Positions 33,235-42,396 are shown, numbered from the stretch's first letter. The stretch is 55,848 nucleotides of DNA from Desulfobacteraceae bacterium (GCA_011390755.1 JAABRU010000019.1:1-55848); one strand, 5' to 3'. Translations and numbers: made by a program. Notes: a model not told the origin generated them from the letters alone.

Positions 33235-33247
33235 TTGATACGGATAA

Positions 33248-33360
33248 GGGACCCGGAAAAAGATAATTCCCCCGGGTTAATCCCGGCAGCGGAGAACAAA
33301 CAAACGTTGGCATGTTTCTGCCGGACACTTTCAGATGCTTTGTTTTTTTGCCGGGTATCT
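33248..33360. repeat. Dispersed repeat family E, copy 4
   Basis: About 113 bp from GGGACCCGGAAAAAGATAAT to TTTTTTTGCCGGGTATCT, same orientation as copy 1. It fills the space between the tRNA terminator and the maoC-like gene. Confidence 0.65.
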
Positions 33361-33413
33361 AAAACCGGGAGCCGCCCGTTTTTATCCGTATCCGGAAATT
33401 AAGGATATACCCC

Positions 33414-33890
33414 ATGCCCAATCCCATGCGTCAACATGCTGTTGAGGGTCTCAAAGAAAATGATTCCTTTGTTTTCACCCGCAGATTCACACAGGAGGAA
33501 ACCGTACTTTTCGGTGATCTTACCCGTGATTATAATCCGGTGCATTATGATAAACGGTGGACAGATGCAAAAGGATTCCGCGGACGCATCTGCCACGGAC
33601 TTCTAATCGGTTCCATGATTTGTGAATTCGGAGGGCAGGTCGGCTGGCTGGCAACAGGGATGGATTTTAAATTTATCCGCCCTGTGTATTTCGGAGATGC
33701 AATTACCTGCGCTGTCCGCATTCTGAAAGCAGATAATTCCGGCCGGGCCGAGGCCGAGGCCGCATTTCATAATCAGAACAGCGAACAGGTGGCCTATGCC
33801 CGTCTGACCGGACGGATTCCTGTGGAAAAAGAACGGAATCTTTTAGGGCAGATGATCGAAGAAGGTGATGTGTACAATAAACTGGCCTGA
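33414..33890 (+). CDS. MaoC-family (R)-specific enoyl-CoA hydratase/dehydratase
   Basis: 158 aa single hotdog-fold protein. It hydrates enoyl-CoA to (R)-3-hydroxyacyl-CoA or runs in reverse. The hydratase motif is intact: D39 and H44 in TRDYNPVHYD, followed by GRICHGLLIGSMI and FIRPVYFGDAIT. Start ATG 33414 follows AAGGATA. It stands alone after a family E repeat. The role could be fatty-acid synthesis or degradation, or polyhydroxyalkanoate precursor supply; context does not decide. Confidence 0.88.
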   Translation: MPNPMRQHAVEGLKENDSFVFTRRFTQEETVLFGDLTRDYNPVHYDKRWTDAKGFRGRICHGLLIGSMICEFGGQVGWLATGMDFKFIRPVYFGDAITCAVRILKADNSGRAEAEAAFHNQNSEQVAYARLTGRIPVEKERNLLGQMIEEGDVYNKLA

Positions 33891-34399
33891 AAGTCACACA
33901 TGCCTCAGAATTTCCCCGGGAAAACCTCATGCTTTGTTACTGCAGGGTGCGGTAGCGAAGCGTAAGGCACAACGCAGCAGCACAATCGCATGGTGCCTTA
34001 AGACTGCCGTCTAACGCGGCGTGCTTTTATGTTTTGCTGTAAACGATGCCTCACCACCCTTTTTTTACATCATTTCTGTCTGCCTCTCTCAAAAAAATGA
34101 TAAGGGAACCGCCTGCTCCGTCATTGAAGAAACAGAATCCTCCTGTATTTCCCGCGGTAAAAAAATAAAAACACAGAGGACACAGGGAAGGCACAGAGGC
34201 AGCAGGATTTTTTCCTCTGTTCTTATAAACATCCATGAGCAGTGAGTCACAGCGAAGTATGAAAGCTGCGCGGAGTGCGAAAATTAAGGCGGAGGCCGGT
34301 TTTTCACATCCTGTCCTGTGCGTTACGCTTCGCTAACGCCCCCTGCGGTATTCAGCCATGAGCGGACTGTCAAATATATTTCTGCACACCCGGAAAAGC
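33891..34399. other. Repeat-rich gene desert
   Basis: No supportable gene. It contains fragments of the repeats seen elsewhere (CACAGCGAAGTATGAAAGCTGCGCGGAGTG-type pieces, shortened here) and a GCGTTACGCTTCGCTAACGC palindrome near 34320. It also has a purine-rich stretch at 34160-34200. Confidence 0.5.
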
Positions 34400-34405
34400 T
34401 GTGAA

Positions 34406-34458
34406 GGAGTGCCGAACCGAAAGTTTGGCAGACTCCCAAACTTTCGGTTCGGCACTCC
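34406..34458. repeat. Perfect 23-bp-stem palindrome
   Basis: GGAGTGCCGAACCGAAAGTT (plus TGG) at 34406-34428 pairs perfectly with its complement at 34436-34458 across a 7-nt loop. Each arm is the dispersed GGAGTGCCGAACTGAAAGTT motif also found at 7410, 27464 and (inverted) 42699. Confidence 0.85.
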
Positions 34459-34635
34459 CCGGTCCGGACTTTTGAAAAGGGTAAAAAATTTATTTGACAG
34501 ATCAGTGAGTTCAGCGAAAAATAAAAAACGGAGGCCCTAAACATTCAGTATTTGGCAGTCCGGCCGGAATAAGATTTTTCCGCATACCATATTTCATGTT
34601 TTCCCGTATTGCATATCCTTGCAAACTAGAATAAT

Positions 34636-34694
34636 TTAAGATGAAAAATGGCAGGATTTTTCAAAAAAACATTTCACATCTTAATTTTTTATAT
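34636..34694 (+). promoter_or_regulatory. Leader inverted repeat with T-run before sensor-MFS operon
   Basis: TTAAGATGAAAAATG (34636-34650) pairs with CATTTCACATCTTAA (34670-34684; 13 of 15 bases) and runs into TTTTTT, ending 16 bp before the ATG at 34700. The shape fits a weak terminator/attenuator or an operator. No consensus promoter was identified with confidence. Confidence 0.4.
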
Positions 34695-34699
34695 ACCTT

Positions 34700-37159
34700 A
34701 TGAAATTTCAACTGAAAATTATCAGTATCACCCTGACTGTCCTCATCACCGCAATGCTCCTGAGCTCTGTGCTCAGTCTTGTCTCTTTTGAAAAAATATA
34801 CACATCCTCCCTGATAGCCGTGTATGAAACGACCGGAAAGAATCTGAAGCGGAAAATAGAGCAGTCTTTGCGGTTCGGCAAACCTCTGGACAAATTTCAG
34901 GGGATGAATTTTATGCTTGCGGAAGTGTTGCAGAAAAAAAAGGAAATATCATATGCGGCTGTGGGAACACCCGAAGGCAGAATTCTGTATCATACTGATC
35001 CGCAGCAGATTGGGGAAAACTTTTCTTCTCCGGTACCGGAATTTGCTTCAGGGAGGAACGCGCTTACAAAACTTGACAGGGGAATGTATCTGACATATCT
35101 GCCCCTTCTTGACCGCTCCGGTGAAACCGCAGGCATTGTCCTGATGTCATTTTCACGGGAAGTCATCTACAAAAGACTCAGCAGCATGGCAGTGGAAAAT
35201 CTGAAAGCCCTGGCATCTGTGACAGCCGGAACCTCTTTGCTGCTGATCGGTCTGCTTTCTTTTTTCATCCGCGGCCATGAACAGTCCTCTAAGGATATCA
35301 GAATTTTTGTCATTGCCATAGGCATGATTGTAGCGGGACAGCTTGTGTATTCCTATATTAATATCAGATCATTTCAGCAAAGCCATTTGGATGCGGTGCA
35401 GACAAAGTGCCGGACTTTGGGGGAAGATCTGAAAGATGAAATGGAATATGTGCTGAATTTCAGAATACCGCTGTCCCGGCTGCTGAGACTTGAAAATACA
35501 TTGAAAAAAATTACCGATGAAACGCCGGAGCTGGCATTTATTGAGGTAGCGGATATGGAAAAAAATGTCCTGTATTATGCGGATCATGAATCCATGAAAA
35601 GAATTGCACCGGGTGAAAGGAAAAGTCTTTTATCTGCCGATATCCGTCTGCCGGTGTTGTATCAGAAGGAAAAACAGCAGGTCGGCACGATTCTGATGAA
35701 AATTTCTCCGGAAGTGATTAAAAGCAAATCACAGGAAATTCTCATGGACATGATCACAGTCATCCTGACCTCCCTGCTGATTGCATTTGAGGCACTGATA
35801 TTTTCCCTCAAACGCGGCACGGTTCACCTGCAGCAGGAGAGTCACAGGATGTCCTACTCATATATTCGTCCCGTTATTTTCCTTTTTATCATGGCGGACG
35901 GATTCTGCACTTCCTTTTTTCCCATGTACGCGGACATGCTTTATGAGCCTTTATGGGGACTTTCCAGGGAAATGATGACAGGGCTGCCGATTTCCGTTTA
36001 TATGCTGTCTGTTGTCTTCACCATGCCCATTGCCGGAAACTGGTCTGACCGCGCCGGATGGTTCAAACCCCTCATGACCGGCATTTTTATCAATGCCTCA
36101 GGGCTGATGCTGACCGCAATGGCACAGAATATGCTTCAGCTGCTTTTTCTGCGCTGTATTACGGCAATCGGTTTTGCCACTGTTTTTATTGCCGGTCAGA
36201 GATTTGTGGCAGAATATACCGATTCCAAAGAACGGGCCGCGGGAATGGCCTCCTTTCTGGCTGCTTTTTTTGCGGGCAGTATCTGCGGAACCGTGATGGG
36301 CGGAATGCTGGCCGACCGCATCGGGTACAGAAATGTTTTTTGGTTCAGCGGTATGATTTCCCTGACAGCTTTGCTTTGCTGCCTGTATATTTTTAAAAAC
36401 AAACCCCGGGAAAACGAAAAAAGGTCAAAAACCCCTTTCCCGCTCAAAGCATTGTTCCGGGTAATCAAAGATCCGGAATTTTTTTCCATTGTTTTTTTTC
36501 AGGCCGTTCCGGCAAAAATCATACTGATCGGCTGTCTGTTTTATCTGGTTCCCCTGTATCTGAAAAGCATTCAGGTGCTGCAGTCTGACATCGGCCGCGT
36601 TATTATGAGCTATAATCTGGCAATTGTATTTTTAGGCTATTTTTTTTCAAAATATCTTGATAAAGAAAAGCACAGAAAGTATTATATTTTCGCGGGGGGA
36701 ATGATTACCGGTCTTTCTATGATCTGTTTTTATTTAACCTCCGGCTTCTTCGCAACACTCCTGCTGGTAATCGCCATAGGGATTTCCCATACTTTTTCCA
36801 TTTCATCCCAGATGGCTGTTATTACAGAGACACAGGTTATCAAGGAAATCGGAACCGGTACGGGCATGGGCGTTTTCCGGTTTTGGGAAAGGCTGGGGAA
36901 TGTGGCAGGCCCCCTGATTGCCGGTTTTCTGATTATAAAGTCGGGATCTATTGAGACATTTGCTGTGCTGGGAATCATGTCGGTTATATGCAGTCTTTTA
37001 TATCTTATGTCAATTTTCCGGCTGAAATATAAAAAACCGACTGAAATATCCGGAGAGGGGGAATTACGGTCTTTTCAAAAATCCGCAAGGTTTTTAAGTC
37101 GGAAATATCAGATGAGAAATCGTATACGTCAAAATCTGATTGCCCGGAGATCAGCATAG
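34700..37159 (+). CDS. Two extracytoplasmic sensor modules fused to an MFS transporter
   Basis: 819 aa. Helix 1 (about 7-29) leads to an extracytoplasmic module (about 30-168; ISYAAVGTPEGRILYHTD, Cache/PAS-like), then helices at about 169-190 and 199-218. A second similar module follows (about 222-350; LAFIEVADMEKNVLYYAD), then helix 4 (about 352-372). From about 388 to 790 is an MFS carrier with twelve helices and the motif-A-like loop GNWSDRAGWFKPLM and GGMLADRIGYRNVF. The Arg-rich C-terminal tail is cytoplasmic. The repeated module pattern FGKPLDKFQGMN / FRIPLSRLLRLE suggests an internal duplication. Inference: transport gated by, or paired with, ligand sensing. It is the first gene of a four-gene run. 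Confidence 0.85.
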   Translation: MKFQLKIISITLTVLITAMLLSSVLSLVSFEKIYTSSLIAVYETTGKNLKRKIEQSLRFGKPLDKFQGMNFMLAEVLQKKKEISYAAVGTPEGRILYHTDPQQIGENFSSPVPEFASGRNALTKLDRGMYLTYLPLLDRSGETAGIVLMSFSREVIYKRLSSMAVENLKALASVTAGTSLLLIGLLSFFIRGHEQSSKDIRIFVIAIGMIVAGQLVYSYINIRSFQQSHLDAVQTKCRTLGEDLKDEMEYVLNFRIPLSRLLRLENTLKKITDETPELAFIEVADMEKNVLYYADHESMKRIAPGERKSLLSADIRLPVLYQKEKQQVGTILMKISPEVIKSKSQEILMDMITVILTSLLIAFEALIFSLKRGTVHLQQESHRMSYSYIRPVIFLFIMADGFCTSFFPMYADMLYEPLWGLSREMMTGLPISVYMLSVVFTMPIAGNWSDRAGWFKPLMTGIFINASGLMLTAMAQNMLQLLFLRCITAIGFATVFIAGQRFVAEYTDSKERAAGMASFLAAFFAGSICGTVMGGMLADRIGYRNVFWFSGMISLTALLCCLYIFKNKPRENEKRSKTPFPLKALFRVIKDPEFFSIVFFQAVPAKIILIGCLFYLVPLYLKSIQVLQSDIGRVIMSYNLAIVFLGYFFSKYLDKEKHRKYYIFAGGMITGLSMICFYLTSGFFATLLLVIAIGISHTFSISSQMAVITETQVIKEIGTGTGMGVFRFWERLGNVAGPLIAGFLIIKSGSIETFAVLGIMSVICSLLYLMSIFRLKYKKPTEISGEGELRSFQKSARFLSRKYQMRNRIRQNLIARRSA

Positions 37160-37261
37160 TGCTTTGTCAACATTAAAATAAGGTGATTTCAGCATCAGCC
37201 CCGGCATCATTGAATCAGACATGAGAATCAAACAGAATATTTTCAGCAAAGGAGGTAACTG

Positions 37262-38491
37262 ATGGATTATTACCGGTTTTTAGATGATCAGATCAATGAT
37301 GCTCTCAATACAGATTTGGCATTCAACAACCTTTTGAGAACAGAGCCCTATAAACTTGATCCGGAAGTTGTAAAGGGTTTTTTTGCCCGTTATGCATTGA
37401 TAAAAGAATTTCAGGAAACAACCCTTTCATTGTTCAACGCCAGCCTGAAGGGTGAAGCTGACCCGGAAATCGCATCTTTGGTACTCAATGAGCTGCCGGA
37501 ACAGCAGAGTTGGGATTATCATAAAGAACTGAATCTGAAAGATACACCCTTATTTTTCAGAACAGATGAGGTGGTACCGGGGAAAATCTGTGAAATACAA
37601 TGTCCCGCTTCTTTATGGGGAATTTATGATCAATTATATCATTTTTACAGACATTTCGGCTTTGAAATCAGCAGTTTCCAGAAAAGCCTGTCCGAAAGTT
37701 TTGCAGATACACTGACACAGTATCTGGGAAAAATCCCGTTGATCCACCATCTTACGGATCATTCCTCCATTCCCCATGATGCGAGATTTTTTATACAGCA
37801 GACGCGAAAACACGGTTTACAGTATTTTACTTATGATAAAGGGGTTACACCTTATAACTGTAATTTTATCAGAGCACATATCCCCCTTGGACTTTGGACA
37901 GAAAATTATGCTTCCGACCGTCTTGCACGGTATAAAGCAGGAAAACTGAAATACGATCCCCCCCCCATAATTCTGTTTGACGAAAAAATGTTGTATATGT
38001 TTCCCTTCTGGGATAAAACAAGGCACTATTATTCGGATGAGATACGTAAAATATTTCCCTATACACAACTTATCACCCCCGATGGTTTTGAAATGGAAGA
38101 TGGTCAAAAGATTGATATAGAGAATTTTTGTAAACTTTCGCAGAAACAGAGGAGTTACTATATCAAATATGCAAGCAGTGATTTTTTGATTAAATGGGGA
38201 AGCAAAGGTGTTTATCTGGCTTCAACTTTTTCTGGTATCAAAATGAGACAGTTTTTTGGCAGTATAGTTGAAGATTACCATAAAAAACGTTATTGGATTG
38301 TGCAGAAAGGCTATCTGACAGATGATACTGCTACTTATATTACCAGAAATGATGATACAGCAAATGTGAATGTACATTCAAAACTCAGCGGTTTTTACGG
38401 ACCGGAAGGACTGATGGGAGTTCTTATGATGCAGAGACCTTTTTACAAAGTTCATGGAAATGAAGAAACAATAGTCAGTATTTGCCAATAG
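37262..38491 (+). CDS. ATP-grasp-like protein of unknown function
   Basis: 409 aa, start ATG 37262 with a strong AAAGGAGG site. Not firmly recognised. Features suggest a circularly permuted ATP-grasp enzyme of the glutathionylspermidine-synthase type. FFRTDEVVPGKICEIQCPASLWG resembles the R-x-D...iE-x-N region of that fold (quoted here only by key residues R, D, E). YYIKYASSDF...GSKGVYLA resembles the ATP-binding Lys/Gly-rich loop, and KKRYWIVQKGY the adenine strand (W-I-V-Q). The C terminus ends FYKVHGNEETIVSIC. There is no signal peptide. It lies between the sensor-MFS gene and a solute-binding protein gene; a ligase acting on the transported compound is possible but unproven. Confidence 0.5.
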   Translation: MDYYRFLDDQINDALNTDLAFNNLLRTEPYKLDPEVVKGFFARYALIKEFQETTLSLFNASLKGEADPEIASLVLNELPEQQSWDYHKELNLKDTPLFFRTDEVVPGKICEIQCPASLWGIYDQLYHFYRHFGFEISSFQKSLSESFADTLTQYLGKIPLIHHLTDHSSIPHDARFFIQQTRKHGLQYFTYDKGVTPYNCNFIRAHIPLGLWTENYASDRLARYKAGKLKYDPPPIILFDEKMLYMFPFWDKTRHYYSDEIRKIFPYTQLITPDGFEMEDGQKIDIENFCKLSQKQRSYYIKYASSDFLIKWGSKGVYLASTFSGIKMRQFFGSIVEDYHKKRYWIVQKGYLTDDTATYITRNDDTANVNVHSKLSGFYGPEGLMGVLMMQRPFYKVHGNEETIVSICQ

Positions 38492-38521
38492 TAAAACTAA
38501 GATAATAATTAGGAGGATATG

Positions 38522-39595
38522 ATGATGTCGAATAATAAAATCTGTACAATAATCATAATCATGCTGGTATGTTGTATGTACTGTTTTTCATCTTCAGCAG
38601 CAGATGCAAAAGAAAAAAAGGTATATCGGATAGGTTATCTTGAGCCGTCACCTTTCTGGATATTTTCACATGATCTTGAGGCGATAAAAAAATCGCTTGC
38701 AGAAATGGGATGGAAAGGCAGGGTTGAGTTTCCGCAGGACGCTCATTTCAGTCCGGGACGTGAACAAGGTAAAAAAGCCCTGTGGTCGAAACGGGCTGAA
38801 GAACTGATGAGCCGGAAAGATATCGATCTGGTTATCACTGCCGGTACAGATGCGACGGCAACCGTTTTAAAAGTTAATAATGGAAAAATTCCCATTGTTG
38901 CAATTTCAGTCAGTGATCCGGTTAAATCCGGACTTGTACTGAATGCAAATGATTCGGGGGTTGACAATTTCACTGTCCGCGTTGTTCCGGATAAATACAA
39001 GCGTATGTTTGAAATTTTTCATGATGTAGTCGGTTTTAAAAAGATCGGACTGATGTATTGGGATACTAAAAACGGAAGAACATACACCAATCTTGAAGAT
39101 GCCCGCACAGTTGCCCAGGAGCGGGGTTTTGAGATTGTCGAATACAGCAAAGTCAGTGAATCGGGAAAAGCGGAAGACTGTCTGCTGGGATTGCAGGAAC
39201 TGGTTTCCCAAAAAATGGATGCTTTTTTTATCCCTTCTCTGAATTGCTTTGACTGGACATCAAGTGACGTGAAAAAATTATTGGATTTTCTCACGGAAAA
39301 CAAAATTCCCAGTTTTGCCAGAAACGGAACCCGCGACGTTAAAGCCGGTGCCCTTATGGGATTTTCCACGGTTGATTTCTCCGGCAGGGGAAAATTTGTA
39401 GCGGATAAAATCATCAGAATTTTTCAGGGCGAAAAACCCCGTTCTTTACCGATGATTGACAATGCCATCCCCAAAATATCCTTTAATCTGCTTGCGGCAG
39501 AAAAAATCGGATTCAACCCGCCCTTTGACATTCTGGCTGCTTCGGATGAGCTGTTTCAGGAAATCACACTGCCGGAAGATCGACTGGTGAAATAA
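38522..39595 (+). CDS. Orphan ABC-type solute-binding protein (TrpX/YtcQ-like, ABC_sub_bind)
   Basis: About 357 aa. An N-terminal signal peptide (about 1-28, Ser/Ala cleavage region SSSAADA) is followed by a two-lobe periplasmic-binding fold: KVYRIGYLEPSPFW, DLVITAGTDATATVLKV, IPIVAISVSDPVKSGLV, KKIGLMYWDTKNG and IPSFARNGTRDVKAGALMGFS. This is the ABC_sub_bind (PF04392) pattern known for aromatic amino-acid-type binding proteins. Three ATGs in a row follow AGGAGG at 38511-38516; I take the second (38522), and the third fits as well. No ABC permease or ATPase is nearby, so it may present ligand to the sensor-MFS protein or the cyclase. Confidence 0.82.
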   Translation: MMSNNKICTIIIIMLVCCMYCFSSSAADAKEKKVYRIGYLEPSPFWIFSHDLEAIKKSLAEMGWKGRVEFPQDAHFSPGREQGKKALWSKRAEELMSRKDIDLVITAGTDATATVLKVNNGKIPIVAISVSDPVKSGLVLNANDSGVDNFTVRVVPDKYKRMFEIFHDVVGFKKIGLMYWDTKNGRTYTNLEDARTVAQERGFEIVEYSKVSESGKAEDCLLGLQELVSQKMDAFFIPSLNCFDWTSSDVKKLLDFLTENKIPSFARNGTRDVKAGALMGFSTVDFSGRGKFVADKIIRIFQGEKPRSLPMIDNAIPKISFNLLAAEKIGFNPPFDILAASDELFQEITLPEDRLVK

Positions 39596-39609
39596 GGACA
39601 TGTATTACA

Positions 39610-42396
39610 ATGTTGAAAAAATACAGACTCGGCACCCGCCTGAATATTTCTTTCGGGCTGGTGCTTTTTGTCCCCATGATTATTACAACGGTTTTCTCCA
39701 TTGTCTATTACAGCAACAAAATTGAGCAGGAGGCCGTAAACAAAATCAATTCGGACCTGAAAATTGCCGAACTGATCTATCAGAACGCCCTGGAGGAAAT
39801 GAAAAGCCTTGCCAATGCCTATTCCCAGAAAAAAGAGATAATCATGCTGCTCGGATACAATGTGGGAGAAAAAATCGGCAGGGAACTCAGCAAATCGGCT
39901 CAGGGTGACCAGATTGACATGATTACGGTAACAGACAACGCCAATACGGTTTTGGTGCGATCCCATGCACCGGAAAAAATCAATCAGTCCTATCTGCATA
40001 AAAGCTATACTGCCAAGGCACTTTCCGGAAAATCTTTCAGTTTTACAGAAATTCTTCATATCGGGGAGCTGGAAGAGGAAGGACTTACAAAAGATTTGAG
40101 GATTTTCCTGAAAGATGCCTCCGCGTTCACACTCACCGGTATCGCACCGGTATATGACCGCCAAAAAAGTTATATCGCCGGTACAATTATTGTCCGCCGG
40201 ATACTCAACAACAAAGCCGATTCCGTGCAGCACATCAGCCGCTATCTCAGCGTCAGTGCAGCCCTGACAATGAAAGATCAGCTTATCCTGACATCCGGCA
40301 CCCCTTCCGATGCCGAAGAACAGAGAAATTTTATTCCCCCGCCGGTGGATCTCGCCCGGAAACTGGAAGAGAACAGAAGTTTTCATGTCAAAGACATGCG
40401 CCGGGGCGGAAGCATTACCGCGGGAGTGCCTGTGCGGGATTATCATGGCAAACCCGCAGGAATCCTGATGGTGCAAAACGGCGTGGCATCCTATCTGCGG
40501 ACCCGTAATATAGCAGTTGTCACACTTCTGGGCATTTTTGTTGTCGGATTTATTCTTGCCTTCAGCATCAAAACCATCATCGGCCGGGATATTGTCATTC
40601 CGGTGCAGAAACTCAGAGAAGAAGCGGAAAAAATCAGGGCAGGGGAATACGGGCACACACTGGAGTTTCATTCCGGGGACGAAATCGGGGAACTTACCGA
40701 ATCTTTCAACACCATGTCCCAGGAGCTGCAGCAGTATGACCGGCAGATCCGGGAACACAATCTGCAGCTGGAAGAACGGGTCAGAGAACGCACTGCCGAA
40801 CTGCAGATTGCCAATCAGCAGCTTGTCAGCGCCAATACGGCCCTGGAAGACACCCTGGAAAAACTCAACCCGGGTGTATCCAAACTGATCGGTCATAACA
40901 AACAGCAGCTGGGGCTGGTATATGCTACCGAAATGGTGGCAGACGTATGCAATTATACCAAACTCAACATGATTCTGGGCGAAACCCTGATGGGCGAATT
41001 TATGAAAAAATTTTTCAGGGAAAGCCATAAACTGCTGGCCCAGTATAAAGGGATGTTTGACAAAACAGTCGGGGACCAGATCGTTGCCATTTTCGGAATG
41101 CCCAAAGATCATTCTCCGGCCAGTCCCATGCACCCCTTTGATGCGGTTGCCTGCTCGCTGAATCTCATTAAGGCGGCCCAGGTCATTAATGCGGAAATGC
41201 AGTCGGCAATTCAGGATAATTACACCTCCATTATTACCCGGCACAACTCCTTATCCGACGAAGACCGCAGAAACATCAGAATTGAGGAACTCCGATTCCA
41301 GTGCCGCGTCGGTATCAATACCTCTGATCCGGACAGCAGCAGGGAAATAGACCGGATGCGGATGGTGATGATGGGAGCGGAAACCTATGTGGATTATACC
41401 GCGCAGGGCGGCGCGGTCATTTATGCCTTCCGTCTGGAAAGCAACGGAAAACCGGGACATATCCATATCGGTGAAAATACCAAACAGCTGGTTTCCCATG
41501 TTTACAAACTGGAGGATCTGCCGCCCATCACCCTGAAAGGACTGGGAATACAGAGCGGTTACCGGGTTGTGGGCTATCAGTGTGTATTTGAAAATATTTA
41601 CCCCAAAACAAAGATTTATAAATTGTACTGCAACAAACCCCCGGCCATGCTTACTTTTCTGATGAACAATATCTGCGTCGGGAAAATTCAGATCCGGGAG
41701 GTCATCAAAATAAAAGAGTACCTGGATGTGGATATTCTTTACCTGGAGCATATGGCGGGTGTGTATAATCTCTGCATGGCACGGGCAGTAATCGCCTATG
41801 CTGCTGCCCGCTATCTGGACATGGATGAAGAAAACCTTAATGCCCTGCTTTTTGCATCCATATGGCATAATATATCCGCACTGATTCCCGATTCAGAATC
41901 TTTTATTATGTCTGATCCGAAAACCCAGATTCCTGAAAATATCAATGGGAATCTGGTGGAAAAAATCCTTTCGGAAATGGAAAATCCTGCTGCCGGAATA
42001 AACGGGGCAGACATCATCCGGCTTGCCGGTTTTCTGGATTATAAAATGTTTGACAGAACCTGCCTGCAGACCCGGAACCGGGATGTGATATCAGCCAAAG
42101 AAGCCATTACCTTAATAAAACTGGAAGGCAAATCGGATCCGGAAATCTTATCCGCTTTTGAATCACTGATCATTGCAGGGGAAAACAGTGAATCTGCGGA
42201 AATACAGGAAGACACACCGCCTGCCTTCCCCGCAGAACTGCCGGGGGAACCGGAGCAGCTTGCAAAAATCATCATGGAAACATTTTCCCCTGAGCAGCAG
42301 AAAGAGCTGCTTGCAAAACTTTGCCCCGCAGATGTGCAGGGATTACAGAATCCGCTTCATCCGGGTGAATCTCAGCAGATTGAAAATCTCCCGTAA
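39610..42396 (+). CDS. Membrane class III nucleotide cyclase with Cache, HAMP and C-terminal HD-like region
   Basis: 928 aa. Helix at about 13-36; a large extracytoplasmic dCache-like sensor to about 300; helix about 302-325; HAMP (about 326-378); a coiled coil; a class III cyclase domain (about 430-640). Both metal aspartates are present: D445 (ADVCNYTK) and D489 (TVGDQIVAIFG). The transition-state segment reads GGAVIYAFRLE, so Arg608 is kept but the usual Asn is Ile604. A helical region (about 690-830) looks like an HD/HDOD domain with H753-N754 in place of His-Asp. The tail is Pro/Glu-rich. It is last in the four-gene run, 14 bp behind the solute-binding protein. It may make cAMP on ligand signals, with reduced or altered activity. 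Confidence 0.83.
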   Translation: MLKKYRLGTRLNISFGLVLFVPMIITTVFSIVYYSNKIEQEAVNKINSDLKIAELIYQNALEEMKSLANAYSQKKEIIMLLGYNVGEKIGRELSKSAQGDQIDMITVTDNANTVLVRSHAPEKINQSYLHKSYTAKALSGKSFSFTEILHIGELEEEGLTKDLRIFLKDASAFTLTGIAPVYDRQKSYIAGTIIVRRILNNKADSVQHISRYLSVSAALTMKDQLILTSGTPSDAEEQRNFIPPPVDLARKLEENRSFHVKDMRRGGSITAGVPVRDYHGKPAGILMVQNGVASYLRTRNIAVVTLLGIFVVGFILAFSIKTIIGRDIVIPVQKLREEAEKIRAGEYGHTLEFHSGDEIGELTESFNTMSQELQQYDRQIREHNLQLEERVRERTAELQIANQQLVSANTALEDTLEKLNPGVSKLIGHNKQQLGLVYATEMVADVCNYTKLNMILGETLMGEFMKKFFRESHKLLAQYKGMFDKTVGDQIVAIFGMPKDHSPASPMHPFDAVACSLNLIKAAQVINAEMQSAIQDNYTSIITRHNSLSDEDRRNIRIEELRFQCRVGINTSDPDSSREIDRMRMVMMGAETYVDYTAQGGAVIYAFRLESNGKPGHIHIGENTKQLVSHVYKLEDLPPITLKGLGIQSGYRVVGYQCVFENIYPKTKIYKLYCNKPPAMLTFLMNNICVGKIQIREVIKIKEYLDVDILYLEHMAGVYNLCMARAVIAYAAARYLDMDEENLNALLFASIWHNISALIPDSESFIMSDPKTQIPENINGNLVEKILSEMENPAAGINGADIIRLAGFLDYKMFDRTCLQTRNRDVISAKEAITLIKLEGKSDPEILSAFESLIIAGENSESAEIQEDTPPAFPAELPGEPEQLAKIIMETFSPEQQKELLAKLCPADVQGLQNPLHPGESQQIENLP

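Noticed and set aside
33105..33299. Minus-strand frame containing GFEPATPASR-type peptide
   Set aside because: It is the antisense of tRNA-Pro, a well-known false protein produced when tRNA genes are translated.
39556..41244. 562-codon minus-strand open frame
   Set aside because: Antisense of the cyclase gene, His/Phe-rich shadow composition, no domain.
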